Shown here: positions 54,201 to 62,780 of the stretch, one piece after another | How positions within the stretch are numbered: the first letter of the stretch is position 1 | Layout of the letters: each line of letters opens with the position of its first letter | NCBI GenBank assembly: GCA_964484195.1 | Contig: CAZAER010000021.1 | Span: forward strand, 1 to 64,000 | Length of the DNA: 64,000 bases | Source of the DNA: JALHOP01 sp964484195 | GTDB taxonomy: Bacteria > Myxococcota > XYA12-FULL-58-9 > JALHOP01 | Direction of reading: 5' to 3' | Made by a program: the position numbers and the translations under genes | Notes under the pieces: model-generated | The model's database searches: none | What the model saw: only the letters and a program-made list of their open reading frames with translations | Told to the model about the DNA's origin: nothing

Positions 54201-54719
54201 TTAAGGCGCTTCGCCGGCTAACTGGGAAAGCGCATCACCAGTAATACGATACACGGTCCACTCGTCCATGGGTTTGGCCCCCAGGGCTTTGTAGAAACCA
54301 ATGGCTGGCTCGTTCCAGTCCAGGACGGCCCATTCGAAGCGGCCGCAGCCGCGCTCGAGGGCAATGCGCGCCAGATGGGCCAATAGGGCCCTTCCGTAAC
54401 CTTTGCCGCGGTGCGTCGGACGGACGAAGAGGTCCTCGAGGTAAATGCCGCGGCGGGAGAGCCAGGTGGAATAGTTGTGAAAGAAGAGGGCGAAGCCGAC
54501 GGCTTCGGTGTTCTCCCAGGCGATGAGGACCTCGGCTTGCGGCGACGGTCCGAAGAGGGTCTGGGTGAGTGACTGCTCGGTCGCCTTCACCTGATCGGCG
54601 GCGCGTTCATAGGCGGCGAGCTCTTTGATGAGCCCAAGGATGATGCCGACCTCACCCTCCCGGGCGGGGATGATGCGGAAGTCGCCAGGCAGCGGTCGGC
54701 GGTTCGCGTCGACGCTCAC
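54201..54719 (-). CDS. GNAT acetyltransferase, diamine/spermidine acetyltransferase-like
   Basis: 172 residues, complete GNAT fold. Motif A is RGIYLEDLFVRPTHRGKGYGRALLAHLARIA, with acetyl-CoA loop RGKGYG; motif B is RFEWAVLDWNEPAIGFYKALGAKPM with the Tyr. The YLEDLFV and ARxxxxxxW patterns resemble SSAT-type polyamine acetyltransferases, but substrate is inferred. It is embedded between sctO and sctP: its GTG overlaps the sctO stop (GTGA) and sctP starts 14 bases after it. That coupling suggests a role tied to the secretion system or to its effectors. Confidence 0.88.
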   Translation of the reverse strand: MSVDANRRPLPGDFRIIPAREGEVGIILGLIKELAAYERAADQVKATEQSLTQTLFGPSPQAEVLIAWENTEAVGFALFFHNYSTWLSRRGIYLEDLFVRPTHRGKGYGRALLAHLARIALERGCGRFEWAVLDWNEPAIGFYKALGAKPMDEWTVYRITGDALSQLAGEAP

Positions 54720-55210
54720 TTGTTACGCCCCAAGAAGATGGTCTGCGCGATCTCGTCCATGACGGCCTCTTCGCGTGCTTCCTGCTCTTTCTTGACCTCG
54801 GCGGCCCACTTCTCCTTGTGCTTCTCGAGGGCCTTCAGGTCTTGCGTCGCGAGCACGACCTGCTTGCGGGCGTCGTCGACCTCGTCTTTCTTCTGGGCAA
54901 CGACCTGCTTCTGGCCCTCGATGGCGTTCTCCTGGGCCTCTTCTTGTTCCTTGAGCCGCTCGATGTAGACGTTGGCACCGACGACGTCTTGCGCCGCCAT
55001 CATGCCCTTCATCGACTTCTCGGCGTACTCGCGCATCTTGGCTTCGCGCTTGGCGATCATGCGCTCGAGCTCGTCTTCCATTTCCTTCTGGCGCTTCTGC
55101 TCGGCGGCGAGCTCGGCGAGCTTCACCCCGAGGAAGCGCTCGGCCTCTTCCTTGCGCCGCTCGCGCAGGGTGACCAGGGCTTGGAGACGGTAGTCGGGTT
55201 TTACTGCCAT
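54716..55210 (-). CDS. sctO: T3SS stalk protein SctO-like (FliJ/YscO family)
   Basis: 164 residues, almost entirely one long coiled coil of charged heptads (LRERRKEEAERFLGVKLAELAAEQKRQKEMEDELERMIAKREAKMREY ... QEEAQENAIEGQKQVVAQKKDEVDDARKQVVLATQDLKALEKHKEKW). The N-terminal YRLQALVTLRERRKEEAERFLG matches FliJ start patterns. FliJ/SctO couples the ATPase to the export gate. Family sequence identity is always low, so the call leans on size, coiled coil and position before sctP and not far from sctN. It is the first gene of a minus-strand run. Confidence 0.8.
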   Translation of the reverse strand: MAVKPDYRLQALVTLRERRKEEAERFLGVKLAELAAEQKRQKEMEDELERMIAKREAKMREYAEKSMKGMMAAQDVVGANVYIERLKEQEEAQENAIEGQKQVVAQKKDEVDDARKQVVLATQDLKALEKHKEKWAAEVKKEQEAREEAVMDEIAQTIFLGRNK

Positions 55211-55317
55211 GCCGGTAGGTACTGTTACACAGCCCGCCTGCGCTGGCTATCGCTTACGCTTGGGCATAAGCCCCCTGACCTATTGTCGGCCTCAACGGGG
55301 CGTGGCACGCGCGCTGG

Positions 55318-57018
55318 ATGGTTCGATGCGCCATTGCCATGAGTGTCTTGTTCGCAGCCTCGTCCGCTTCAGCGGCTGCTAACATCAATCACCTTTCGAA
55401 CGGCGACTACCAGGTCCAGTACCCGCACCAGACCACGGCGTACATCACGGTCGAGTGGAGGTTAGGCAGCACGTTCGTCGAAAGTACGACCTGCGTCTTC
55501 ACATGTCCCACCTCGCCGCCTGGGGGAGGAAGCTACGATCAGATCGGCTACGTCTTGACCTACGATTCCAACACGGTGGAGCTCGTGGGCGAGAGCTGCT
55601 CGGGGACCGTACTTGGCGTCGGCCGCTGCGCGAACGGCAACTACGTGGCGAGCCTCAGGCCTTACCTCGGTGATCTCAACTTCGCGGTGCGCGGCAACGA
55701 CGGTCTCGCGCTCAACATGACCGGCATCAATCTGCGCTACCACTTTGCCGACGACAAGTACTGGGACCGCATTGGCATCGGTGATCTGTTTCCGGTCGGC
55801 ACCTACGACGTCGAAATTCTGAGCTACACAGCCCTGTCGCACTGCTCCCCGGTGCCGGATGCGGTCAGCTATCCGGCGACCATCGAGCTCTCCGGGCCCT
55901 CGCCAGAGACCGCGTTCAACTTCAACGGCACCAACTGCACCTTCGAGTTCCAGAACGACTCGACGCGCATCATCGACGTCTCGAGCAATGGCGTCGCCGG
56001 CACATGTCAGGCGGCCGTGGGCGCCAAGTGCTCGCTGTCCGTGCCGTGGCGCGCCAACGTCCTCTTCAGCGCTTCCGCGGGCGACGGCTACACCGCGCAG
56101 TTCAACCACTCGACGACGCCGTGCAGCGAAGTGCAGACCTTCGACCGCTCGAAGTGTCGCGAGGAAAAAGCGGAGCGCGACTGGAAGAACACCGCCGACC
56201 TCAACATGACCGTCGTCGACAACGCCACTGCGAAGGCTCTCGTGGCATCGCTGGGAAGCGCGCCGCCGGCGGACCGTACCGCCGCGAAGGGTGAGAACGG
56301 CGTGGTGGTTGCGCACATGCACGTCGAACCGCGCAACGCGCCGGCGACCATGCAGGTGCTCTATGTGTCCGTGTCGGGGAGCAGCGATCCGAACGACGAC
56401 TTCCCCATGGTGCGCGTCTACGACGACACCAACAACAACGGCTTGGTGAACGTCGGCGAGGAACTCCTCGGGTCGCAAGTCATGGCGATCACCGGCACCT
56501 CCTTCGTCACGTTGAACGAGTCGATCACCGGCCCGCGCAACCTCGTGGTCACGGTCGACATCGCAGACCAGATCGCCGCGACCGTGTCCTTGCCCGGAGC
56601 ACCCTGGTCGCTCATCAGCGTCGTGCTCGTGCCCATCATCGTCCTCTTCCGCAGACGACGGGTCGCCATGGGTCTCGCGGCGGTCGTCGTGCTGGTCGGC
56701 GTGGCCTATGCCTGCGGCGGCGACGACGGTGGCGAAGAGGACACGGATGACGACCAGCACCAGTCGGACACCGACCTGACCGATGATGACTCCAATGACG
56801 GCGACACCACCGACGACGACGGTGACGATGGTGGTGGCGACAACGCCGGCGGCGACAACGCCGGTGGCGACAACAGCGGCGATAGCGGAGGTGGTGATGT
56901 CGACCCACCGCCCGGCGCTGCGGTCTTCGAGTTCAGAATCGACGGGTTCACCGTGCCGAATGGGACCCTGGTCGAAGGCATCCCTGTGAACGGGGCCACC
57001 ATCACCGTGTCACGGTAG
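55318..57018 (+). CDS. Exported protein with internal sorting-like helix and second lipobox-like segment, paralogue 1
   Basis: 566 residues. Signal peptide about 1-20. A Cys-containing extracytoplasmic domain (about 21-425) is unrecognised. Then PGAPWSL and a helix (about 426-444), RRRR (445-448), a second hydrophobic segment (449-465) ending in VAYAC followed by GGDDGG, an Asp/Gly/Asn-rich acidic spacer with DNAGG repeats and a short C-terminal beta domain (VFEFRIDGFTVPNGTLVEG). The first helix with Arg run looks like a C-terminal sorting signal placed internally, the second like a lipoprotein leader. The gene at 57496 has the same layout with the same residue numbers. It is divergent from sctO. 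Confidence 0.8.
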   Translation: MVRCAIAMSVLFAASSASAAANINHLSNGDYQVQYPHQTTAYITVEWRLGSTFVESTTCVFTCPTSPPGGGSYDQIGYVLTYDSNTVELVGESCSGTVLGVGRCANGNYVASLRPYLGDLNFAVRGNDGLALNMTGINLRYHFADDKYWDRIGIGDLFPVGTYDVEILSYTALSHCSPVPDAVSYPATIELSGPSPETAFNFNGTNCTFEFQNDSTRIIDVSSNGVAGTCQAAVGAKCSLSVPWRANVLFSASAGDGYTAQFNHSTTPCSEVQTFDRSKCREEKAERDWKNTADLNMTVVDNATAKALVASLGSAPPADRTAAKGENGVVVAHMHVEPRNAPATMQVLYVSVSGSSDPNDDFPMVRVYDDTNNNGLVNVGEELLGSQVMAITGTSFVTLNESITGPRNLVVTVDIADQIAATVSLPGAPWSLISVVLVPIIVLFRRRRVAMGLAAVVVLVGVAYACGGDDGGEEDTDDDQHQSDTDLTDDDSNDGDTTDDDGDDGGGDNAGGDNAGGDNSGDSGGGDVDPPPGAAVFEFRIDGFTVPNGTLVEGIPVNGATITVSR

Positions 57019-57087
57019 CACGCACGAGCCTCGCAACAGCGCCGCTGACCGACCGAAGACCTGGGCTCACAATTCCAGGAGCCAAGC

Positions 57088-57423
57088 ATGCAATCCACTC
57101 AGATCACCCGCTGCGGCACGATTCCCCCCGGCGCCGCCGTTCCGTCCCTCGGTGACGCCCTCCGGGCCACCGGCGTGCTCGACTTCTCGGGCACCAACGG
57201 TCGCTACGCCAGCGCCAAGTGGCTCGATGCCCCGGTGAGCATCATCAAGTCGCTCACCCCGACCGACGTCATCATCTGCAAGGCCAAGGGCTGCAAGACC
57301 ATCCGTGACCTCATGGGCCTGCGTGTCGCGTGGGTGCCGTACTTCAGCGAGTCGCCCGGCATCAAGCTGCTGTGCGCGCAGAAGGCTCTGCGCCCGGTCT
57401 TCATGACCTACCACGCGCGCTGA
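57088..57423 (+). CDS. Hypothetical 111-residue protein between the two surface paralogues
   Basis: 111 residues with no signal peptide and no recognised domain. Five Cys are spread through it (TRCGTIPP, IICKAKGCKTI, KLLCAQK). The pattern LDFSGTNGRYASAKWLDAPVSIIKSLTPTDVIICKAKGCKTIRDLMGLRVAW suggests a compact alpha/beta fold. AGGAG 7 bases before the ATG supports it as a real gene. It lies 69 bases after the first paralogue and 72 before the second. Confidence 0.65.
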   Translation: MQSTQITRCGTIPPGAAVPSLGDALRATGVLDFSGTNGRYASAKWLDAPVSIIKSLTPTDVIICKAKGCKTIRDLMGLRVAWVPYFSESPGIKLLCAQKALRPVFMTYHAR

Positions 57424-57495
57424 GGCCCGCTTACGCCGCGACATAAGCGGCGTGCGCCATTGCGGATACTGGCCCGTCGTGTGACGTGGGACGCC

Positions 57496-59199
57496 ATGTT
57501 GCGTCTCGCGTCTGCTCTCGTCGTCGTTCTTGCCGCCTCGTCCGCGGCGGCCCAGGTCACGATCATCCACAACGCTACCCCGACGGTCCCCTCGTATCAG
57601 GTCGACCTGGAGCACGAAGCCAGCGCGTACGTGACCGTCGAGTACAAGCTTCAAGGCGAGGTGGTCGGCGTCTACGACTGCTACTTCTCGTGCTCTCCGA
57701 CTCCGCCGGCGTACGACGAGGTCGGCTACGTGCTGCATTTCGATAGCTCCCGACACGCGATCGCCAGCGAAGCTTGCACCGGAACGACGCTGGGTGTCGG
57801 CCGCTGCGCCAACGGCACCTATACGGTGACCTTGGACCTCTTGATGGGCTTTCCGAACTTCGTGGACGTCGGTGCCGACGGGCTCGAGGTCGACGTGACC
57901 GTCAACGACGTGCGCTTTTATTTTGGCGGCGGCACCAGCAAGTACTGGGACGGAGGGTTTGCGCCTGGCACGGTCCCGTTCCCCGCCGGGAGCTACACCG
58001 CCGAGTTCCGCGGCGCGGCTGCGCGTCATTGCAAGCCTGTACCGCGTGACCCGTCCGTCGCAGTCACCGTCGTTCCCGGCGCTGGGCCGTCACCGCTCAC
58101 CGAGATGGTCTTCGACGGCACGCTCTGCCAGTACGTCTGGCGCAACGACGGTGCCCACAGCGCCGTGATCAGCGCGAGCACCGGCGGCTCGTGCAGCCTC
58201 GATGGTGATAACGATGAGTGCACGCTCGAGGTGCCGTTCACGGAGGACGTCGTTTTCACCGCCGATGCGGAGACTGGCTGGTACGGCTACTTCGACACCG
58301 GCTCTGGGTTGTGCAGTCAGTTCAACGGCAGCTCGAGCTCCTGTCCCGTCCCGCGCGCCGAGGAGGACTTCACCACCGAGATCCGCTACCTCGAAGTCGC
58401 TACTGCTCCGGCTTTGATCGTTTCGGCGGGCAGCTCTCCTCCCGCCGACCGCGAGGTCGCCAAGGGAAGTACCGAGAACGCCGTGGCGCACTTCACGGTC
58501 ACGCCGCGCAACGGCACGCCCGTCATCGATCGGATCTTCATCGCGGCCACCGGCAACGGGCGGCCCAATCCCCACCTCACCCAGGTGCGGGTCTACGTCG
58601 ACGCCGACAACGACGGCGCCTATGACGCGGGCGAAACGCAGGTTGGCTCGGGCATCTTCGGCACGACCACCGGCGTCGCGACGCTCAATGTCAATCCGAC
58701 CATCGCCGCGACGACCAACTTCGTGGTCACCGTCAACGTCAACACCGTGCTCGCGGCCGCGGTCGAGCTCCCGGGTTCTCCGTGGAGCCTCTTGCTGCTC
58801 CTCGCCGTGCCGGTCGTTGTCCTCTATCGCAGACGACGCGCCGTGGTCGCGGTGACCTCCGTGCTCCTCGTGGTCGGGGCGATCTACGCCTGCGGCAGCG
58901 ACGACGGCGGCGACAATCAAAACGGGGACGACGACGAGCAGTCCGACACCGACACGACGGACAACGGTGGCACTGACGACGACGCGGACAATGATCCCAG
59001 CGACCAGGACGCTGGTGACAATGGCCCCGGAGACAATGGTCCGGGCGATCAAGGTCCGGGTGACAACGGCCCCGGTGACGATGACGACCCGAACCCCGAT
59101 GCGGTGACCTTCAGCTTCACCGTCAGCATCTCCGGCAACAGCGGCACGATCGTCGAGGGTGGGTCAGTGGACGGCGCGACGTTGACCGTCCAACGTTAG
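57496..59199 (+). CDS. Exported protein with internal sorting-like helix and second lipobox-like segment, paralogue 2
   Basis: 567 residues. Signal peptide MLRLASALVVVLAASSAAAQ. The extracytoplasmic domain aligns with paralogue 1 (EVGYVLHFDSSRHAI, GTTLGVGRCANGTY, SSPPADREVAKG). PGSPWSL and helix start at residue 426, RRRR at 445, and the Cys of IYAC at 466, exactly as in paralogue 1, which supports ATG 57496 over the upstream TTG 57460 and GTG 57481. The spacer is GDNGPGDQGPGDN repeats; the C-terminal beta domain (VTFSFTVSISGNSGTIVEGGSVDGATLTV) matches that of paralogue 1. Function unknown. Confidence 0.8.
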   Translation: MLRLASALVVVLAASSAAAQVTIIHNATPTVPSYQVDLEHEASAYVTVEYKLQGEVVGVYDCYFSCSPTPPAYDEVGYVLHFDSSRHAIASEACTGTTLGVGRCANGTYTVTLDLLMGFPNFVDVGADGLEVDVTVNDVRFYFGGGTSKYWDGGFAPGTVPFPAGSYTAEFRGAAARHCKPVPRDPSVAVTVVPGAGPSPLTEMVFDGTLCQYVWRNDGAHSAVISASTGGSCSLDGDNDECTLEVPFTEDVVFTADAETGWYGYFDTGSGLCSQFNGSSSSCPVPRAEEDFTTEIRYLEVATAPALIVSAGSSPPADREVAKGSTENAVAHFTVTPRNGTPVIDRIFIAATGNGRPNPHLTQVRVYVDADNDGAYDAGETQVGSGIFGTTTGVATLNVNPTIAATTNFVVTVNVNTVLAAAVELPGSPWSLLLLLAVPVVVLYRRRRAVVAVTSVLLVVGAIYACGSDDGGDNQNGDDDEQSDTDTTDNGGTDDDADNDPSDQDAGDNGPGDNGPGDQGPGDNGPGDDDDPNPDAVTFSFTVSISGNSGTIVEGGSVDGATLTVQR

Positions 59200-61214
59200 C
59201 CGCGAACGACCCGTTGGTAGCGCGCGTCGAGTCTCGCGACCACGCGATCGAATGCGCCGGTCCCGAATCTCGTATCGTACAGCGCGCGTACCTGCGGGCG
59301 GCGTTCGGCCGGCGTGCGCTCCATGGCCGCGGCGAGCTCCTGCGGATCGGCCGCGTTCGCGGTGATCGCGTGCAGCAGGTCGACGATGTCGTAGGGACCT
59401 TCGCGAGCTTCGCGCCGCAAGCGGTCTCGCCAGGGAAGCTCACGGTCGAGCGGTCCGGCCTGCGCGGTGGTGCGCATGGTGAAGGCGCGAGCGATGGAAT
59501 CGTCGAGCGAGACCAGGTGAAGCCGCTGATAGACGGCAGCAAACGCCTCGCGTTGGTCGGGCGGCACGCGACGCAATAGCGCCGAAACCGCGGGGCCGCG
59601 CTCGATGCCGCTACCGAGCAAGGTGCGGTGGAGCTCTTCTGCGATGGTGCTGAGATCACGGTCGGCGCTCGTGGCCATGGCGGCGTCGATTCGAGGATCG
59701 CTGGCGCGCAAGCGCGCGATGATCTCGTCGCTGCTGGCGTTGCGTAGCTGCTCGTTGCTCACCGCTCGGCCTTCGCCGTAGTAGCGCTGGACGACGCGCA
59801 ACATCTCGTCGGCGTCGAGCTCACCGCCGAGGTAGAGCCGCGCGGTCGCGGCGAGGTAGCCGTCGAGACGTCGCTCGGCAAGGGCACTCATGCGCGCAGA
59901 CCACTCGTCAGGGTTGCCACCTTCGCTCTCGGCGGCGTGACGGGCGCGACCGTTCACCTCCGCGAGCATGTCCGGCCCACCCAGGGCTTGAGCGTAGAGC
60001 GCGCGAATCTCTTCGAAGCGCTGACCGTCGGCTGCGTCTTCGAGCGCCGTGAAGAGATAGGGAAGGTCGGAGCGCGAACGCGGCGTCGAGGCGCGCCACA
60101 CCGTGAAGGCGCGATCGGCATCGCGCGGCGTGCCCTGGGGCTGATTCGGATCTTCGCCTTCGACGAGGCGGATGTGCGCTTCGAAGGCGGTCAAGTCACG
60201 CGGCGGCTGGATGCGGCTGAGCTCGCTGGTGAGGCGCGGCGGAAACTCCTCGGCATAGCGTACGCGATAGGCGACGGCGAGCTCGCGTTGCTCACGGACA
60301 TCGAGCCGCTCGAAGCGCGCGAGTAGCTGGTCGCGGCGCTCGACGTTGCCCAGGTTCTTCACCGCCATGAAGATCTGATCGCCGAGGTTGAAGCGGCTGT
60401 CGGCGTTGTTGCGCAAGGCGCGGAACAAGCGACGCTCGGCGTCGGCGGTAGGCCCGGCGAGTCTGCTAAAGCGGCCTTGCAACATGTCTTCGAAGGCTCT
60501 CTCGGGCGACATGTTGGCCTGGCGCGGTTGCGCGGCGCGGTCCGGTGGCCCCCGCAAGATGCCTTCACCGATCAAGCGCTCGAGGCGGGTCTGGTCACCC
60601 TTCGAGAGACCGTAGAAGACCGACCGCAAGACATCGGGCCCGCCGCCGCGACCAAAGATGAACTCGGTCACGCGGTTCGCGAGAGCAGGTAGATCGGGGT
60701 TCTGCCGGAACGTCGCCGGAGCTTGCGGGGCGCGGTCGACGCGACGCTGGTCGACGCGAACATCGGGCTGGCCGGTCGGTCGCGGGATCTCCAGTTGCGT
60801 GGGCAGAGGGGCGTCGGGGTGGACGGTCTCGCCGAGCACGCGCCCCTGATTGGCGCTCAGGGCGATGAACTCGTTGACCAGGTTTCTGACCTCGGCGTGC
60901 CGGGTCTCCGCGAGGATGCGCTGCAGCTGGCCCGGGGTCGCCCCGCGCAAGAGCTCGCGGATGTCGTCGAGCTTCTGACGGCGCTGATCTGCGCCGCGCT
61001 GCGTCGCAGCGGCCAAGGCCGTGTCGATGTCGCGACCAGAAACCCCTTCGAGACCGCCGCCCGCTAGAAGCCTGCGATTTGGCTCCTTTTTTGGGGCTTC
61101 TTTGCTCTCGGTTGGCTCGTTGGTCTGGGTTGGCTGTGTGGTCCCAGGCGCCGGGTCGACCGGACCTGAGATCACGGCCGGGATAGAGCCCTGGCCAACG
61201 CGTTCCAACGCCAT
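59196..61214 (-). CDS. Large helical T3SS-locus protein with possible annexin-like repeats
   Basis: 672 residues, no signal peptide or membrane helix. The first 55 residues are Pro/Thr/Glu-rich and unstructured. The rest is helical with a recurring pattern of about 60-70 residues: a helix, a Gly or Asp-containing loop, 'LLxxxPxxxRxxxxxxYxxxF' and a closing helix. Examples are LLGSGIERGPAVSALLRRVPPDQREAFAAVYQRLH, LHAITANAADPQELAAAMERTPAERRPQVRALYDTRFG and LLARFERLDVREQRELAVAYRVRYAEEFP. This resembles annexin repeats, judged by eye. It could be a type III effector or an extension of the apparatus. Confidence 0.65.
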   Translation of the reverse strand: MALERVGQGSIPAVISGPVDPAPGTTQPTQTNEPTESKEAPKKEPNRRLLAGGGLEGVSGRDIDTALAAATQRGADQRRQKLDDIRELLRGATPGQLQRILAETRHAEVRNLVNEFIALSANQGRVLGETVHPDAPLPTQLEIPRPTGQPDVRVDQRRVDRAPQAPATFRQNPDLPALANRVTEFIFGRGGGPDVLRSVFYGLSKGDQTRLERLIGEGILRGPPDRAAQPRQANMSPERAFEDMLQGRFSRLAGPTADAERRLFRALRNNADSRFNLGDQIFMAVKNLGNVERRDQLLARFERLDVREQRELAVAYRVRYAEEFPPRLTSELSRIQPPRDLTAFEAHIRLVEGEDPNQPQGTPRDADRAFTVWRASTPRSRSDLPYLFTALEDAADGQRFEEIRALYAQALGGPDMLAEVNGRARHAAESEGGNPDEWSARMSALAERRLDGYLAATARLYLGGELDADEMLRVVQRYYGEGRAVSNEQLRNASSDEIIARLRASDPRIDAAMATSADRDLSTIAEELHRTLLGSGIERGPAVSALLRRVPPDQREAFAAVYQRLHLVSLDDSIARAFTMRTTAQAGPLDRELPWRDRLRREAREGPYDIVDLLHAITANAADPQELAAAMERTPAERRPQVRALYDTRFGTGAFDRVVARLDARYQRVVRG

Positions 61215-61328
61215 TGCAGGACTCTAACCTGTTACGAGCGAACTTGGATCCTCTCATGTACGTCGCGGTGTCGGTACGTTGCGAATAGCGGGCCAAGCTG
61301 ATTCTATCCGCATCGCGAGAGCTCAGAT

Positions 61329-62780
61329 TTGAATACCCAGCCGCTCCTCGTCATTGCCGCCGTCCTGCAGATGGTCGCGGTCGCCTATTGTGTCGCCCTC
61401 CTGCGCCGGCACTGGGTGGCTGCGAGAGCCTGGCTGTGCCTCCTCGGCGTCCTCATGTCGATGCTGGTCTGGCGGCTCGTCGTGGTCGCCGGCGTCGTGC
61501 CCGGCCAGCTGTTCAACACCAGCATTGCGATCGGCGGCTCGATCTTCGCGGTCGCCGCCATGTTCTTCTTTGGCCGCGAGGTCGGCAGGCGCGAGCGCGC
61601 CGAGGCGGAGCGCGACCACCTCTTGGAAAGCGAGCGGGTGGCGCGTGCCGACGCCGAGCGCGCGAGCCGAACCAAGGACGCCTTTTTCGCGACGCTGTCG
61701 CACGAGCTGCGCACGCCGCTGGCGGCGATTCTCGGCTGGTGTGAGATCCTCCGCCACAAAGCTGGTGGGTCCCCGGATGTCGACCGAGCCGTGGCCACCA
61801 TCGACCGCAATGCGCGCATGCAAGCGCGACTCGTCGATGACCTTCTCGACGCGACCCGGATGCAGTCGGGCGCGATTCACCTGGAGCGCGTGCTCGTGTC
61901 GCTCGACGCGCCGGTCGCCGCCGCGATCGATACGGTGCGTCCGCTGGCGCAGTCGCGTTCCATCGAGATCGAGCTCACATGCGATGCGCCGCCCCCAGTC
62001 GTTCTCGGCGATGCCAGTCGTCTGCAGCAGATCGCTGCGAACCTTCTGGTGAACGCCATCAAGTTCTCGTCCGACGGTCGCAAGGTGTCGGTCGTCATCC
62101 GCGCCCAAGACGATGAGGCCGAGCTCGTGGTGCACGACACGGGATGCGGCATCGACCCAGCGTTTCTGCCGCATCTGTTCCAGCCGTTTCGCCAAGCCGA
62201 GAGCGGCGCCACCCGCAAGCACGGGGGGCTCGGCTTGGGTTTGTCGATCGTCTCGAGTCTGGCGACGCTCCACGGTGGCAGAGTCGAAGCAGTGAGCGAC
62301 GGAGTCGGGAGAGGCGCGACCTTTACCGTGACACTGCCGCGCGAGCGGACACAGGTCGCGCCGGCCCCCGTGGTCGACGACAGTCCGGGCGCGCCTGCGA
62401 CACTCGAAGGGCTGCGTGTGCTCCTCGTCGACGACGAGGCCGATGTGCGGGACGCGGTCTCGCGGGTCCTCGAACAAGCAGGTGCGGTGGTGCAGACGCT
62501 GCCGTCCGGTGAAACCATCCAAGCCGCTATGACGGAGTTCGCTCCGGACGTGCTGCTGCTCGATATCGGCATGCCGGGTGAAGACGGGTACTCCCTCATC
62601 CGTCGTGTCCGCGCCTTCGACGGCACCAAGATCCCTGCGGTTTCGTTGACGGCGCACGCTCGCGAAGAAGATCGCGCGCACGCGCTGGCGAGCGGGTTTC
62701 AGGCGCATCTCCCCAAGCCGGTGCAGTTTCCGGTGCTCATCCGCACCATCGCGGAGCTCGGTGCTCCGAAACGCGACTAG
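61329..62780 (+). CDS. Hybrid sensor histidine kinase with C-terminal receiver
   Basis: 483 residues. Three hydrophobic segments near the N-terminus (about 4-24, 34-55, 65-82) with no periplasmic domain to speak of, a coiled coil linker, HisKA box FFATLSHELRTPLAAILGW (His about 124), ATPase domain with NLLVNAIKFS, DTGCGI and HGGLGLGLSIV, and a receiver (VLLVDDEADVRDA; Asp in VLLLDIGMPGEDG; Lys in LPKPV). Start is TTG 61329 for want of an ATG before the first helix. It is divergent from the 672-residue gene and its stop overlaps that of sctN on CTAG. Confidence 0.9.
   Translation: MNTQPLLVIAAVLQMVAVAYCVALLRRHWVAARAWLCLLGVLMSMLVWRLVVVAGVVPGQLFNTSIAIGGSIFAVAAMFFFGREVGRRERAEAERDHLLESERVARADAERASRTKDAFFATLSHELRTPLAAILGWCEILRHKAGGSPDVDRAVATIDRNARMQARLVDDLLDATRMQSGAIHLERVLVSLDAPVAAAIDTVRPLAQSRSIEIELTCDAPPPVVLGDASRLQQIAANLLVNAIKFSSDGRKVSVVIRAQDDEAELVVHDTGCGIDPAFLPHLFQPFRQAESGATRKHGGLGLGLSIVSSLATLHGGRVEAVSDGVGRGATFTVTLPRERTQVAPAPVVDDSPGAPATLEGLRVLLVDDEADVRDAVSRVLEQAGAVVQTLPSGETIQAAMTEFAPDVLLLDIGMPGEDGYSLIRRVRAFDGTKIPAVSLTAHAREEDRAHALASGFQAHLPKPVQFPVLIRTIAELGAPKRD

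Noticed and set aside
55462..56760. A 432-codon minus-strand frame opposite the first surface paralogue
   Set aside because: The plus-strand protein has a signal peptide and a colinear paralogue at 57496; the minus frame has neither.
61323..62708. A 461-codon minus-strand frame opposite the hybrid kinase
   Set aside because: The plus strand shows all kinase and receiver motifs; the minus reading is Arg/His-rich shadow.
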